A stretch of DNA of 64,000 bases from Acidobacteriota bacterium (lineage in GTDB: Bacteria; Actinomycetota; Acidimicrobiia; Acidimicrobiales; Microtrichaceae), in the NCBI GenBank assembly GCA_003577145.1, contig QEUP01000017.1, positions 131,909 to 195,908 of the forward strand, read 5' to 3'. The notes under the pieces were generated by a model. It did no database searches and was not told where the DNA came from. It saw only the letters and a list, made by a program, of their open reading frames with translations. The translations under genes were made by a program, and so were the position numbers. Positions 1-8,461 of the stretch are shown here, piece by piece (within the stretch, counting starts at the first letter, position 1; the number at the start of each line of letters is the position of its first letter).

Positions 1-99
1 GACGGCGAAGCTGCTGCGTTCTGGCTCGCCTGCTAGGTCGACGGGGCGCTCGGACGGCGAAGGGGACCGGACGGCGAAGCTGCTGCGTTCTGGCTCGCC
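1..99. repeat. Direct repeat pair downstream of rsmG
   Basis: A 30-bp sequence beginning GACGGCGAAGCTGCTGCG is present identically at 1-30 and 70-99, 69 bp apart, with a partial third start (GGACGGCGAAG) at 52-62. Each copy has short inverted ends (GGCGA and TCGCC), so it could fold. It lies just past the 3' end of rsmG. Similar pairs with nearly the same spacing occur at 14808-14902 and 31078-31177, also at gene ends. Function unknown; the left side is cut by the window edge. Confidence 0.7.
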
Positions 100-107
100 G
101 GTCGGCG

Positions 108-791
108 TCATCCGGCCTCCCAGAGCGGCGACCGTTGTGGCTTTCCTGTTGCCCTGGGCCAGTGCTCCGGGCAGGGGCTGAGCTGTTCGAGGACCTGAAT
201 GGTGGCTCCCGCCTCCCTCACCAGCCGGCCTCGGGCCAACCCCAACTCGGCCAGGGCGGCGGGCGGCCAACGAGTGGGTGATGGATCGGGGGGTTCGCTG
301 ACCAGCAGCACGCCACCTACCTGCAGCAGCGGCGCGGCGCACTCAGCGCTGACCGCGGGACGGCCGAACGACCGAGCCAACACGGCATCGAAGCTGTGGC
401 GGAAGCCTGGGTCACGGCCGTAGCTCTCCGCACGCCCCAGGGCCACCTCGATCCGGTCATCGATACGCAACTCCCTCACCGCCCGGTCCAAGAAGCTGGC
501 CCGTCGCTCCGTGGCGTCCAATAGCACTCCCGTCAGATCGCTCCGCCGGCAAGCGACGACGAGCCCCGGTACTCCCCCGCCCGAGCCGAGGTCCACGAAT
601 CGCGCTCCCGGTGGAACAAGCGAAACGAAAGCCCGGCTGTGAAGGATCTGCTCGGCGACAGGAGTCGCGCCCAGGAAACCGAGGTCCTGCGCCACCCGGA
701 GCCGCTCCTCGAGCCGGCTTTCGTCGTCAGCGCGTGCTCGGTCGCCACAGGGCTCGGGGGCCACCGCGACAAACCCTCGACAACCCCTCAA
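108..791 (-). CDS. rsmG: 16S rRNA (guanine527-N7)-methyltransferase RsmG
   Basis: Methylates N7 of G527 in 16S rRNA using S-adenosylmethionine. The SAM-binding glycine-rich loop VDLGSGGGVPGL is clear at about residues 66-77, followed by the LLDATERRASFL segment and the LARSFG segment typical of RsmG. The 227-residue length is normal. The start is a TTG whose TTGA overlaps the jag stop codon by 4 bp, indicating translational coupling. It is the last visible gene of the minus-strand rpmH-rnpA-yidD-yidC-jag-rsmG run. parA and parB usually follow in actinobacteria but would lie outside the window. Family assignment is firm; the exact N-terminus is less so. Confidence 0.93.
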   Translation of the reverse strand: MRGCRGFVAVAPEPCGDRARADDESRLEERLRVAQDLGFLGATPVAEQILHSRAFVSLVPPGARFVDLGSGGGVPGLVVACRRSDLTGVLLDATERRASFLDRAVRELRIDDRIEVALGRAESYGRDPGFRHSFDAVLARSFGRPAVSAECAAPLLQVGGVLLVSEPPDPSPTRWPPAALAELGLARGRLVREAGATIQVLEQLSPCPEHWPRATGKPQRSPLWEAG

Positions 792-1723
792 CCGTCGTCG
801 TTCTCGGGTACGAGCACCACCCGGCGACGAGGATCCTGGCCTTCGGAGACGGTGGCCACCCCGTCGATGTCGTTGACGGTGTCATGGACGGTCTTGCGAT
901 CGGCGGGACCCATGGTCTCCAACGAGATCTCGGTCCCGGTATCGATGACCTCTTGCGCCATCTCCCGAACGAACTCAGCCAACGAGTCGCGCCGGCGTGC
1001 CCGGTAATCACCGATGTCGATGAACACCCTTCCCTCTTTGGTGGTTCCACCTTGTCGTTGGACGGTTGTGCGTGCCAACTCCTGGATGGCCTGCATCGTG
1101 GACCCGCCGGGCCCGATCAGCAGGCCCAAGCGGTCGCCGGTCACCGTCACCTCCAGGTCACCGTCAGCGGCATCCCGGATAGTGATCTCACCCTCGACCT
1201 CGAAGGCCTCCAACAGGCCGTCCAAGAACTCGCTCACTACCTCTGCCTGCTGTTGCAGCGTCAGTGATTCTTCCCCCATACCCGATTCCTCCTCTCGCTG
1301 TGGTCCCTTCCCGGGCACCTTCTCCCGGGACACCGCAGCCTTGCCGGCGGGACGCGACCGCCTCTGTTGACCAGCCTTCGCTCTACCTGACGGCTCCGAC
1401 CGCTCGACGCCAGAGCCCTTCTTGCGGGTTGGGCGGTTCCTCACATTGCCTTTGCCCTCACCGCCACCACTCCTGTCAGCATCCGCCGAACGGTTACGCC
1501 CTCTACCGCCACGGCGGCGCTCTCGTCGCTCGAGCTTGGGCCGGGGTCGACGGGGCTTGACGCGAGCCCGTACCCGCGCCTCTACCCGCAACCGTCCGAA
1601 CAGGCCGGTCTTCGGCTCATCTATGACATCGAACTCCGCTTCGTCCTCGGCTACTCCCAACCGGTCCAGGGCGAGGTCCTTGGCCTCTTCGATCGTTCGC
1701 CCCGTGGTCTCTACCCATTCCAC
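788..1723 (-). CDS. jag: Jag/KhpB RNA-binding protein (Jag-N, KH, R3H)
   Basis: Single-stranded-nucleic-acid-binding protein of the Jag/KhpB family. A Jag-N domain (VEWVETTGRTIEEAKDLAL) at the N-terminus is followed by about 100 residues of Arg/Gly/Lys-rich low-complexity linker. A KH domain with the GPGG loop (LLIGPGGSTM) comes next, then an R3H domain (DRKTVHDTV) at the C-terminus. The open frame extends upstream to 2101 across yidC. I place the start at the GTG at 1723, just before the Jag-N domain and 34 bp after the yidC stop. A GGAGAGG Shine-Dalgarno lies about 13 nt upstream, rather far, so the start is uncertain. The long basic linker is an actinobacterial trait. It sits in the usual yidC-jag-rsmG order. 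Confidence 0.88.
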   Translation of the reverse strand: MEWVETTGRTIEEAKDLALDRLGVAEDEAEFDVIDEPKTGLFGRLRVEARVRARVKPRRPRPKLERRERRRGGRGRNRSADADRSGGGEGKGNVRNRPTRKKGSGVERSEPSGRAKAGQQRRSRPAGKAAVSREKVPGKGPQREEESGMGEESLTLQQQAEVVSEFLDGLLEAFEVEGEITIRDAADGDLEVTVTGDRLGLLIGPGGSTMQAIQELARTTVQRQGGTTKEGRVFIDIGDYRARRRDSLAEFVREMAQEVIDTGTEISLETMGPADRKTVHDTVNDIDGVATVSEGQDPRRRVVLVPENDDG

Positions 1724-1757
1724 GATTTCTTCGTCACCTCTCCATGATTGCGGGCGA

Positions 1758-2966
1758 TCATCGCTTCTTCTTCCGCGACCGCGGCTGGCCGGATCGGGTG
1801 CGCGATTCGCCGGCAGGGGGCTGGTCGGTCCCCGGCTTTGCCTTGTCGCTGCGGCCTTTCCTGTTCGGCTCAGCCGCAGGGCCGGCCTCCTTGCGCTGCA
1901 GCGCCTGGCTCTTGGCCGACTTGCCCGGCTTCTTCTGGGGTTGAGCCGAGGTGCGGCCCTTGCGCGCCCCGCTGGCGCGCCCCGTCTTGCCCCCGGCAGC
2001 GGGCTTGTTCCTGCCGCCGTCGTTGCTCTGGCTCCCGGAGGGTAACGCCCGGGTCCCACCTCTGCCCTTTGAACCCCCTTTTCCGCCGTCGGAAAGGGCA
2101 CTCTTGCCCACCGACTTCTCCTTCGGCTTCTCCTTGGCGGTCGTGTCGATCAGACCGCGAGCGTGCATGCTGCGGGTGATCCAGGCCTGCTGGCCGATGC
2201 GGTAGACGTTCGACACCACGAAGTACAGGACGAGACCGGCGGAGAACCCGAAGGAGAACACCGGCAGCAGGTAGGGCATGAACTTCATGATCGCCTGCTG
2301 CTGGCTGCTCACCTGGCTGCCGGTCTGACGACCCTGGATCTGGCGCTGCTGGATGATGCTGCTGACCAGCACGATGATGATCAGAACCAGGTAGGGAAGG
2401 AAGGTGACGAAGCTCTGCTGGAGCGCGTTGCTGGCCGACAGCGAGAGGTCGATACCGAGGAAGTCCATGGAACTGGAGGTATGAAGCGCCTGGTACATGG
2501 CCGTGTCGCTGCTCAGGTTGTCGGGACAGAAGACCTGGTCGGTCAGGATCCACGACGTGAGTGGCTTGTCCAGCTCTGATTCGGCTGCGATCGACCCGGT
2601 CCCGCTCCCGAGCCCTCCGCATCTGATGGTGATGCCCCGCAGCACCTGGAACAAGATGATGAACACCGGCATCTGCACCAGCAGCGGCAGGCAGCCGCCC
2701 ACGGGATTGATGTTGTGCTCCTTGTAGAACGCCATCATCTCCTGGTTGAGCTTCTCGCGGTCGCCCTTGTGCTTGGCCTGGATCCGCTTCAGCTCGGGCT
2801 GGAGGCGCTGCATCTCCATCATGGAGCGGGTGCCCTTGAGGGTGAGGGGCGTGAGCACGATCATCACCGCCACCGTCAGCATGATGATCGCCAGTCCATA
2901 GCTGGGTACCAGCGAGTAGAACCAGGCGAGCACCGCCGCGATCGCTTCGCTCAATCCGCTCAGCAT
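1758..2966 (-). CDS. yidC: Membrane protein insertase YidC/Oxa1
   Basis: Inserts and folds proteins in the cytoplasmic membrane with or without SecYEG. The 402 residues hold a Gram-positive-type Oxa1 core: an N-terminal membrane helix, the cytosolic hairpin (MMEMQRLQPELKRIQAKHKG), the NPVGGCLPLLVQMPVFIILF segment, and further helices to about residue 265. A strongly basic, low-complexity tail of about 130 residues (many Lys, Arg, Gly, Ser) follows, probably ribosome- or RNA-facing. The ATG follows the yidD stop directly (TAGATG), which implies coupling. Actinobacterial YidC proteins often have such tails, so this is long but not abnormal. Confidence 0.95.
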   Translation of the reverse strand: MLSGLSEAIAAVLAWFYSLVPSYGLAIIMLTVAVMIVLTPLTLKGTRSMMEMQRLQPELKRIQAKHKGDREKLNQEMMAFYKEHNINPVGGCLPLLVQMPVFIILFQVLRGITIRCGGLGSGTGSIAAESELDKPLTSWILTDQVFCPDNLSSDTAMYQALHTSSSMDFLGIDLSLSASNALQQSFVTFLPYLVLIIIVLVSSIIQQRQIQGRQTGSQVSSQQQAIMKFMPYLLPVFSFGFSAGLVLYFVVSNVYRIGQQAWITRSMHARGLIDTTAKEKPKEKSVGKSALSDGGKGGSKGRGGTRALPSGSQSNDGGRNKPAAGGKTGRASGARKGRTSAQPQKKPGKSAKSQALQRKEAGPAAEPNRKGRSDKAKPGTDQPPAGESRTRSGQPRSRKKKR

Positions 2967-3227
2967 CTACGATCCCCTCTTCCCCGGCGGGACCGGGTCG
3001 TAGCCGTGGCCGCCCCAGGGGTGGCAGCGTCCCACGCGCCGAACCGCCAACCACGATCCCCTCAATGCCCCATGGGTCTCGATGGCTTCTTCGGCGTAGC
3101 TCGAGCAGGTAGGGACGAAACGACACGGTGAAGCCCGATACGAGAACAGCCGTTGATACGCGCGTATTAAAGCGAGCAGGAGCCGCGCCCCGGGTCCCAC
3201 CAACTCGTCGTGGGGGGGAGTGCTCAC
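2967..3227 (-). CDS. yidD: Membrane protein insertion efficiency factor YidD
   Basis: Small membrane-associated protein that assists YidC. The core matches the family: [16 protein letters not shown], then [17 protein letters not shown] with the paired cysteines, then the [13 protein letters not shown] signature. The open frame runs up to 3323, overlapping rnpA. I chose the GTG at 3227 (protein begins VSTPPHDEL, 86 residues) because it gives a normal length and starts close after the rnpA stop at 3241. Another GTG at 3233 is possible; neither has a strong Shine-Dalgarno. The stop codon TAG abuts the yidC ATG. Confidence 0.88.
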   Translation of the reverse strand: MSTPPHDELVGPGARLLLALIRAYQRLFSYRASPCRFVPTCSSYAEEAIETHGALRGSWLAVRRVGRCHPWGGHGYDPVPPGKRGS

Positions 3228-3240
3228 CGCCACAGCGTGT

Positions 3241-3591
3241 TCACCGCCCACTTCTCCGCCGAAGCTCCCCGAGCGCACCGCGCAGCATCCCCCGCAGCGC
3301 CGCTGTGTCGGCGTCATAGGCACTGGTCCCGGCGGACACGAGGTACAGCCCGGCCGGCATCAACGAAGGCTCCTCTCGGACGACTTCGACCAGCAGGCCA
3401 CGCAAACAGCGCTTGAGCCGGTTCCGCTCGACTGCGCCGGCTGCACGCCGGCGGATGGCGTAGGCGACGGCCCTGCGGTTGCCCGCCGGCGGTGCTGGGA
3501 CATGGCGGACACCGAGAGCACCGCACCGGGCCCGGGCGCCCCGAAGCCTGAGGAGCTCGAAGTCACTGCGGTCACGAACGCGCCAGATCAG
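3241..3591 (-). CDS. rnpA: Ribonuclease P protein component
   Basis: Protein subunit of RNase P, which matures tRNA 5' ends. The RNR signature is present ([13 protein letters not shown]) after FELLRLRG. No ATG, GTG or TTG lies in frame between the rpmH region and the conserved domain. The best family-length start (116 residues) is a CTG at 3591 that overlaps the rpmH stop as CTGA, the same geometry as common ATGA overlaps. The nearest conventional start is a GTG at 3741, 19 nt upstream of the rpmH start and preceded by AGGAGG. That would give 166 residues and contain rpmH entirely in another frame, as described for Thermus rnpA. Family is certain; start is unresolved. Confidence 0.85.
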   Translation of the reverse strand: MIWRVRDRSDFELLRLRGARARCGALGVRHVPAPPAGNRRAVAYAIRRRAAGAVERNRLKRCLRGLLVEVVREEPSLMPAGLYLVSAGTSAYDADTAALRGMLRGALGELRRRSGR

Positions 3592-3722
3592 GCGGCCAGC
3601 CGCTGCCGACCCTTGCGTCGACGTGCCTTGATGATCGCCCGGCCTCCCCGGGTCGACATGCGCTTGCGGAACCCGTGCTTCTTGTGGCGCTTGCGGTTGT
3701 TCGGCTGATAGGTGCGCTTCAC
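3588..3722 (-). CDS. rpmH: 50S ribosomal protein L34
   Basis: A 44-residue, very basic protein reading [19 protein letters not shown] at the start and ending [11 protein letters not shown], a complete L34. The start is a GTG with GAGGAG 7 nt upstream. Its stop TGA overlaps a CTG in the rnpA frame. The rnpA reading frame stays open through the whole gene in the other register. First gene of the minus-strand operon diverging from dnaA. Confidence 0.97.
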   Translation of the reverse strand: MKRTYQPNNRKRHKKHGFRKRMSTRGGRAIIKARRRKGRQRLAA

Positions 3723-3751
3723 TTCTCGTCTCCTCGGGCACGCAGCCTCCT
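3723..3751 (-). promoter_or_regulatory. Two stacked Shine-Dalgarno sequences before rpmH/rnpA
   Basis: On the minus strand, AGGAGG (3746-3751) lies 4 nt before an in-frame rnpA GTG at 3741. A second GAGGAG lies 7 nt before the rpmH GTG at 3722. The first has no other obvious gene to serve. This supports, but does not prove, initiation of a long RnpA that overlaps rpmH. Confidence 0.5.
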
Positions 3752-4332
3752 CGGGGCGCGCCTAACGAACTCTGCAGGGCGCGGTCGCGGCAGGAACTCC
3801 ACCGAGCATGAACTCGAGCCGGTGCTACTGCGTGGAACGTGGAGGTGCACCCCGCTGGAATCGCTTCCACCGGGGCGCGAACGAATACCGCGCTGGTCAC
3901 CAAAGCTAGAGCTTCGCGCCACCGCGCAGCAACAACCGCCACCGGGGCGGTCAACGACGCTCGGAGGTCGACCGCTCGGGGCCCGGGCCGGCACCCACCG
4001 CTGCACCCGCCGAGCACCGCACCCGGCTCCCCAACCGACCCAGGCCCAGCTGCGGCCAAGTGGTCCCTTCCCGCCGGCGAACCTCAACCCAAGGTGGTCC
4101 CTTCCCGGCCGGCGGGTGACACGAAGTGCCGGGTTCTGACCCCCATGACCTGCATGAACACAGGCTCGAGAAGTTCCGGCGCGCACGCCTCGCCCAGGGT
4201 GCTACGGTGCCGTTTTCGCCGCGCCGGACAGCAACGGGGGGCGCCCGGTGCGGTGACACAGGCTCACGTTGTGGGTCGGACAGGACAAAGGGTCTCACAA
4301 GGCGGCTGACTCGCTCAGCCGCCAACACGAGC
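3752..4332. other. rpmH-dnaA divergent intergenic region
   Basis: About 580 bp with no convincing gene between two divergent operons; it should hold the promoters for both, but I could not assign -35/-10 boxes. A 20-bp imperfect direct repeat (AAG-TGGTCCCTTCCC-GCCGGCG) occurs at 4058-4079 and 4091-4114. Open frames here are high-GC shadows. Confidence 0.5.
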
Positions 4333-4364
4333 TTTTCCACAGCTTGTGGATGAGCTGTGGACTG
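4333..4364. promoter_or_regulatory. DnaA-box cluster upstream of dnaA
   Basis: Three closely packed matches to the DnaA box TTATCCACA/TTGTCCACA: TTTTCCACA at 4333-4341 (plus strand), TGTGGATGA at 4345-4353 (minus-strand TCATCCACA, 8 of 9), and TGTGGACTG at 4356-4364. Tight spacing just before dnaA fits autoregulation by DnaA or an origin sub-site. Confidence 0.65.
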
Positions 4365-4395
4365 GCTCGCTCAGCGAACGGAGGCGTTGACGCTG

Positions 4396-5820
4396 GTGGA
4401 CGACGCAGAACTCCTTTGGAAAGTGACGGGTGAGATCCTCGTCCAACAGGTTTCCGACGCGGTATGGCTCACGACCTTCAACGATGTAGGCGCTATCGGA
4501 CTTCACGACGGGCTGTTGACCATCAGCGTCCCGAGCGTCTTGGTGAAAGACCGCATCGAGTCGCGCTACCGCGAGTTGGTCACCAGCGCCTTGGCCGACG
4601 CTGGTCAACCCGGACTCGATCTTCACATCGAGGTGAACCCCGCGCCGGGAATCACCGACGACGCCGAGCTCCTCGAGGCTGAGCTCAAGCGGATCAACGA
4701 GAGCGTGGGCCCGGCGTCAGATGACCTGCTCCAAGGCGCTGTCGTCAACGCGAACTCGCCGGTCCTGAACAGCACGGCAGTCGATCTCACTCCTACCGAA
4801 TCGAACCCCAAGTACACCTTCGAGGCCTTCGTTACGGGACCGTCGAACCGCTTCGCCCAAGCCGCTGCCCTCTCCGTTGCCGAGACACCCGCCCGGTCCT
4901 ACAACCCGCTGTTCATCTACGGCGATGCCGGTTTGGGAAAGACCCACCTTCTCCAGGCGATAGCTCACTACGTGGACGAGAACTACCCGAACTACAAGGT
5001 TCGCTACATCTCGACGGAAGCCTTCATGAACCAGTTCGTCGATGCCATCCGCACCAATGCGCTGCCGGCCTTCAAGCGCCGCTATCGCGAGATCGACGTC
5101 TTGTTGGTCGACGACATCCAGTTCATGGAAGGCAAGGAAGGATTGCAGGAGGAGTTCTTCCACACCTTCAACACCCTCCACGAGGCCAACCGCCAGATCG
5201 TGCTCTCCTCGGATCGGCCCCCCGACTCCATCTCCACGCTCGAGGACCGTCTTCGTACTCGCTTCAAGATGGGTCTGATCACCGACATCCAACCTCCCGA
5301 TCTGGAAACACGCCTCGCCATCCTCCGCAAGAAGGCCGAGCACGAGAAGACGCCGATACCCGACGGCGTCCTCGACTTCATCGTCACGCACATAACCAAC
5401 AACATCCGCGAGCTCGAAGGTGCACTCATCCGAGTCGCCGCCTATGCCAACCTCACCAAAGAGGACCTGTCGGTCGACGTCGCCGAGCACGTGCTCGGCG
5501 ACTTGTTGACCGACGACGAGCCCCGCCGCATAACACCGGACAACATCCTCGACGCCACCGCGACCAAGTACAACTTCTCCGTGGAAGAGCTGCGGGGCAA
5601 GAGCCGCCGCCGCCCGCTCGTGATCGCCCGCCAGGTCGGCATGTACGTGTTCCGGGAACTGACGGACCTGAGCTATCCCCAGATCGCTCGTGAGTTCGGG
5701 GGGAGAGATCACACCACGGTCATTCACGCGTACGACAAGATCAGCTCCCTGATGAAGGAGCGCAGAGCCATCTACGACGATGTGACGTCGCTCATCCAGG
5801 AGATCAAGAGCGTTGGCTGA
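4396..5820 (+). CDS. dnaA: Chromosomal replication initiator DnaA
   Basis: Initiates replication by binding DnaA boxes and opening oriC. All four domains are visible: the N-terminal domain (ELLWKVTGEILVQQ), a short variable linker, the AAA+ domain with Walker A GDAGLGKTHLL and Walker B VLLVDDIQFMEGKEG, and the C-terminal HTH with the signature GGRDHTTVIHAYDKI. I chose GTG 4396 (474 residues), which has GGAGG 11 nt upstream. An upstream GTG at 4357 would put the start inside the DnaA-box cluster, and a TTG at 4387 is only 2 nt from the GGAGG. Domain II is short for an actinobacterium. Confidence 0.97.
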   Translation: MDDAELLWKVTGEILVQQVSDAVWLTTFNDVGAIGLHDGLLTISVPSVLVKDRIESRYRELVTSALADAGQPGLDLHIEVNPAPGITDDAELLEAELKRINESVGPASDDLLQGAVVNANSPVLNSTAVDLTPTESNPKYTFEAFVTGPSNRFAQAAALSVAETPARSYNPLFIYGDAGLGKTHLLQAIAHYVDENYPNYKVRYISTEAFMNQFVDAIRTNALPAFKRRYREIDVLLVDDIQFMEGKEGLQEEFFHTFNTLHEANRQIVLSSDRPPDSISTLEDRLRTRFKMGLITDIQPPDLETRLAILRKKAEHEKTPIPDGVLDFIVTHITNNIRELEGALIRVAAYANLTKEDLSVDVAEHVLGDLLTDDEPRRITPDNILDATATKYNFSVEELRGKSRRRPLVIARQVGMYVFRELTDLSYPQIAREFGGRDHTTVIHAYDKISSLMKERRAIYDDVTSLIQEIKSVG

Positions 5821-6208
5821 CCCGGCTGCCACTCTCGGTGGGGATCTGGCGACGATCTTCACCGGTGTCGCGCTCTGTGTGCCCACAGCTGTGGAAAGAA
5901 CTGTGGACGATGCTTGCGATAGCAAGCGGGGCATGGTGGACAACGGCTCTGTCTCCCCAACTCCGGATGCTCCGGACCGCGCTACCTGTGCATACCTGGG
6001 GACTATCCGTGGAAACGAAAACCTCCGTTCACCTGCGGGTTTAGTAGTTTTCCCACAGTCCACAGCACCTACTACTTCCACCTCCTGAGATGAACCATCG
6101 ACGCCGGCAATCGAGACGACGGGCAGCCAACGGTCGCCTGTTCCACGGCTCGGTTGCAGGCCAGAGGTTTGCGGAGGGAGCACCAGAACCAGAAATGAGG
6201 CCAACAGC
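5821..6208. other. Probable origin of replication (oriC)
   Basis: The 388-bp dnaA-dnaN gap is the usual oriC site in actinobacteria. It holds several degenerate DnaA boxes: TGTGGAAAG 5890-5898, TGTGGACGA 5902-5910, GGTGGACAA 5935-5943 (reverse TTGTCCACC, 8 of 9) and CAGTCCACA 6056-6064. It also has a locally AT-richer stretch around 6040-6055. There is no gene. The boxes are weaker than in Streptomyces, so the exact core is uncertain. Confidence 0.65.
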
Positions 6209-7303
6209 GTGAAGTTCCGATGCGAGCGTGATGTCCTCGTCGATGCGCTGACCACAACAGGACGGGCTGTATCGGGGCGAGGGGGAGCACTGCCGGTCCT
6301 GTCCGGCATCCGGTTCGCGCTCGAAGACGACGCCTTGGTGATGACCGGTAGCGACCTCGACCTCACCATCTCGGTTTCGTTGACGGTGGCCGGAAGCACT
6401 GACGGCAGCGCGGTGATCCCTGCGAAGCTGGCTGCTGACATCGCCCGGGCGCTGGAACCCGGGGCCGTCCAGATCGAGGCCAAGGACAACGAGGCGATCA
6501 TCACCGCGGGGCGGTCCGAGTTCTCGGTTCATCTGGCCCCCGCCGAGGAGTTCCCCCACCTGGCCGGCCCCACCGGCAAATCGGTCACCTTGAACGCGGC
6601 CGAGTTCTCCGAGGGGCTGCGACAGGTGGTACCTGCAGCCAGCGCCGATGACTCGCGTCCCATTCTCACCGGTGTGTTGCTGGCGGCGGAGGCTGACGGC
6701 CTCCGCCTGGTGGCCACCGACTCCTACCGGTTGGCGGTGCGTGACCTACCCGGGGCGAGCGTGCTCGAGGAAGGCCAGGAGGTCCTGGTCCCCTCGCGAG
6801 CACTGGGGGAGTTGACACGTGCTCTCGGCGATGCCGCAGAGGTTGTACTCGTGCTGGGTGAACGCGACGCAACCTTCGACATCGGAGCAACGAGGCTGAC
6901 CACCCGACTCATCGAAGGTGAGTTCCCGAACTACACGGGGCTCATTCCGACCAGCCAGCCCAACCGCTTGACAGTGGGGAGGACCCCGCTGATCGATGCC
7001 ATGCGTCGGGTGAAGTTGCTAGCTCGTGAGGCGACACCGGTGAGGCTCGTGATGCAACCCGACCGGCTCGAGTTGATTGCCATCACCCAAGACGTCGGCC
7101 AGGCCCACGAGGAGTTGGACGCGAAGTACGAGGGTTCAGACCTGACAGTCGCCTTCAACCCCGAGTACCTGCTCGACGGGTTGGAGGTCACCCCAGGTGA
7201 CGAGGTGACGCTCGAAACCGTCGATGCCCTCAAACCGGCACTGATCCGCTCGGCAGAAGCGGTGGACTTCCTCTACCTCTTGATGCCGGTGCGCGTGTCC
7301 TGA
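6209..7303 (+). CDS. dnaN: DNA polymerase III beta subunit (sliding clamp)
   Basis: Ring-shaped processivity clamp of the replicative polymerase. The 364 residues begin MKFRCERDVLVDAL and contain the three clamp repeats, with DSYRLAVRDLP in the middle and the C-terminal YLLMPVR that closes the hydrophobic protein-binding pocket. GTG start with GAGG 8 nt upstream. Followed after 18 bp by recF. Confidence 0.97.
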   Translation: MKFRCERDVLVDALTTTGRAVSGRGGALPVLSGIRFALEDDALVMTGSDLDLTISVSLTVAGSTDGSAVIPAKLAADIARALEPGAVQIEAKDNEAIITAGRSEFSVHLAPAEEFPHLAGPTGKSVTLNAAEFSEGLRQVVPAASADDSRPILTGVLLAAEADGLRLVATDSYRLAVRDLPGASVLEEGQEVLVPSRALGELTRALGDAAEVVLVLGERDATFDIGATRLTTRLIEGEFPNYTGLIPTSQPNRLTVGRTPLIDAMRRVKLLAREATPVRLVMQPDRLELIAITQDVGQAHEELDAKYEGSDLTVAFNPEYLLDGLEVTPGDEVTLETVDALKPALIRSAEAVDFLYLLMPVRVS

Positions 7304-7321
7304 CCCGAGAACCTGCTCGGC

Positions 7322-8395
7322 ATGAGGGTGCGCCGGCTCTGGCTGACCGACTTCCGCAACTACCGGGATGCCGACATCACACTCGGCGGCGGGTTCACGG
7401 TGGTGGTCGGTCCCAACGGCTGCGGCAAGACCAGCCTGTTGGAGGCCATCGGCTACCTGGCTCGACTGGAGTCGTTTCGTGGTGCGACGCTCGACACGAT
7501 GGTCCGCCACGGCGCGGGCAGCTCAGTCATCAGAGCAGAGGCGGAGAGCCGGAACCGGGAGTTGCTCATCGAGGCGGAGTTGGTGCCGGGCGGCCGCAGC
7601 CGCTGCCAGCTGAACCGCCAACCAGTGCGCAACGGCAAGGAGTTGGCGTCATTGATGCAAGTGTCGGTGTTCACGCCCGATGATGTCCTCTTGGTGAAAG
7701 GGGGGCCCGTTCATCGCCGCCGATTCCTGGACGAGACGTTGGGAACGATGCACAGCCGAAACCTCGCCTTGCGTCATGACCTCGAGCGGGTCCTTCGTCA
7801 GCGGAACGCTCTGCTCAAACAGGCTGGCGGCCGCACCAACGCTGAGGTCGAGGCGACCCTCGACGTCTGGGACGGGCGCCTCGCCGAGGTCGGGGAGGAA
7901 CTGGCGGCGCTGAGGTCTCAGCTGGTAGGCCGGCTGCAACCGGTCGTCGGGGATGTCTACGGATCCCTCGCCGAGAGCCGAGCGGCGACAGGACTGACCT
8001 ACCGGCGTGGTTGGGCGGGTGATCTGCTGGGAGCCCTCAAGGGGTCGAGGTGTGAGGATCTCCGGAGAACGGTGACCACCGTGGGACCTCAGCGCGACGA
8101 GTTGGACCTGGTGCTGGGGGACCTACCTGCCCGAACGCACGCCTCACAGGGGGAGCAGCGGACGTTGGCTCTGAGCCTGCGGTTGGCCGGTCACCAGGTG
8201 GCGACCGAGACCCTCGGCTTCGCTCCCGTGCTGTTGCTCGACGACGTCTTGTCGGAGTTGGATGAACGGCGCAGCCGCCGGCTGGTGGGTGTCCTGCCCG
8301 AAGGTCAATCGATCATGACCACCGCCGGAGCCCTTCCGGAGGGAGATGTCCACCCCGAGTTGGTGCTGTCGCTCGAAGCCGGCAGGGTACGGTGA
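7322..8395 (+). CDS. recF: DNA replication and repair protein RecF
   Basis: SMC-like ATPase that loads RecA at gaps with RecO and RecR. It begins MRVRRLWLTDFRNYRDADI, with Walker A GPNGCGKTSLLE at about residue 30. The signature/Walker B region near the C-terminus reads ASQGEQRTLALSLRLA and LLLDDVLSELD. The 357-residue length is normal and the gene is in the canonical dnaN-recF order. Confidence 0.97.
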   Translation: MRVRRLWLTDFRNYRDADITLGGGFTVVVGPNGCGKTSLLEAIGYLARLESFRGATLDTMVRHGAGSSVIRAEAESRNRELLIEAELVPGGRSRCQLNRQPVRNGKELASLMQVSVFTPDDVLLVKGGPVHRRRFLDETLGTMHSRNLALRHDLERVLRQRNALLKQAGGRTNAEVEATLDVWDGRLAEVGEELAALRSQLVGRLQPVVGDVYGSLAESRAATGLTYRRGWAGDLLGALKGSRCEDLRRTVTTVGPQRDELDLVLGDLPARTHASQGEQRTLALSLRLAGHQVATETLGFAPVLLLDDVLSELDERRSRRLVGVLPEGQSIMTTAGALPEGDVHPELVLSLEAGRVR

Positions 8396-8461
8396 GGTGG
8401 TGTTGCGTTGAAAGGGGGATGGGGGAGCAGGCCGGCAACGGCACTGCGATCCTGACTGCCA

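Noticed and set aside
1724-2101. Long N-terminus of Jag reaching over yidC
   Set aside because: It lies antiphase over the yidC tail and consists of Arg/Pro-rich shadow sequence; Jag-N begins at about 1723.
1-6208. parS sites near the origin
   Set aside because: No good match to TGTTTCACGTGAAACA was found by eye.
4717-6504. Minus-strand open frame of 595 residues over dnaA and oriC
   Set aside because: Shadow of dnaA and dnaN caused by high GC content; no recognisable domain.
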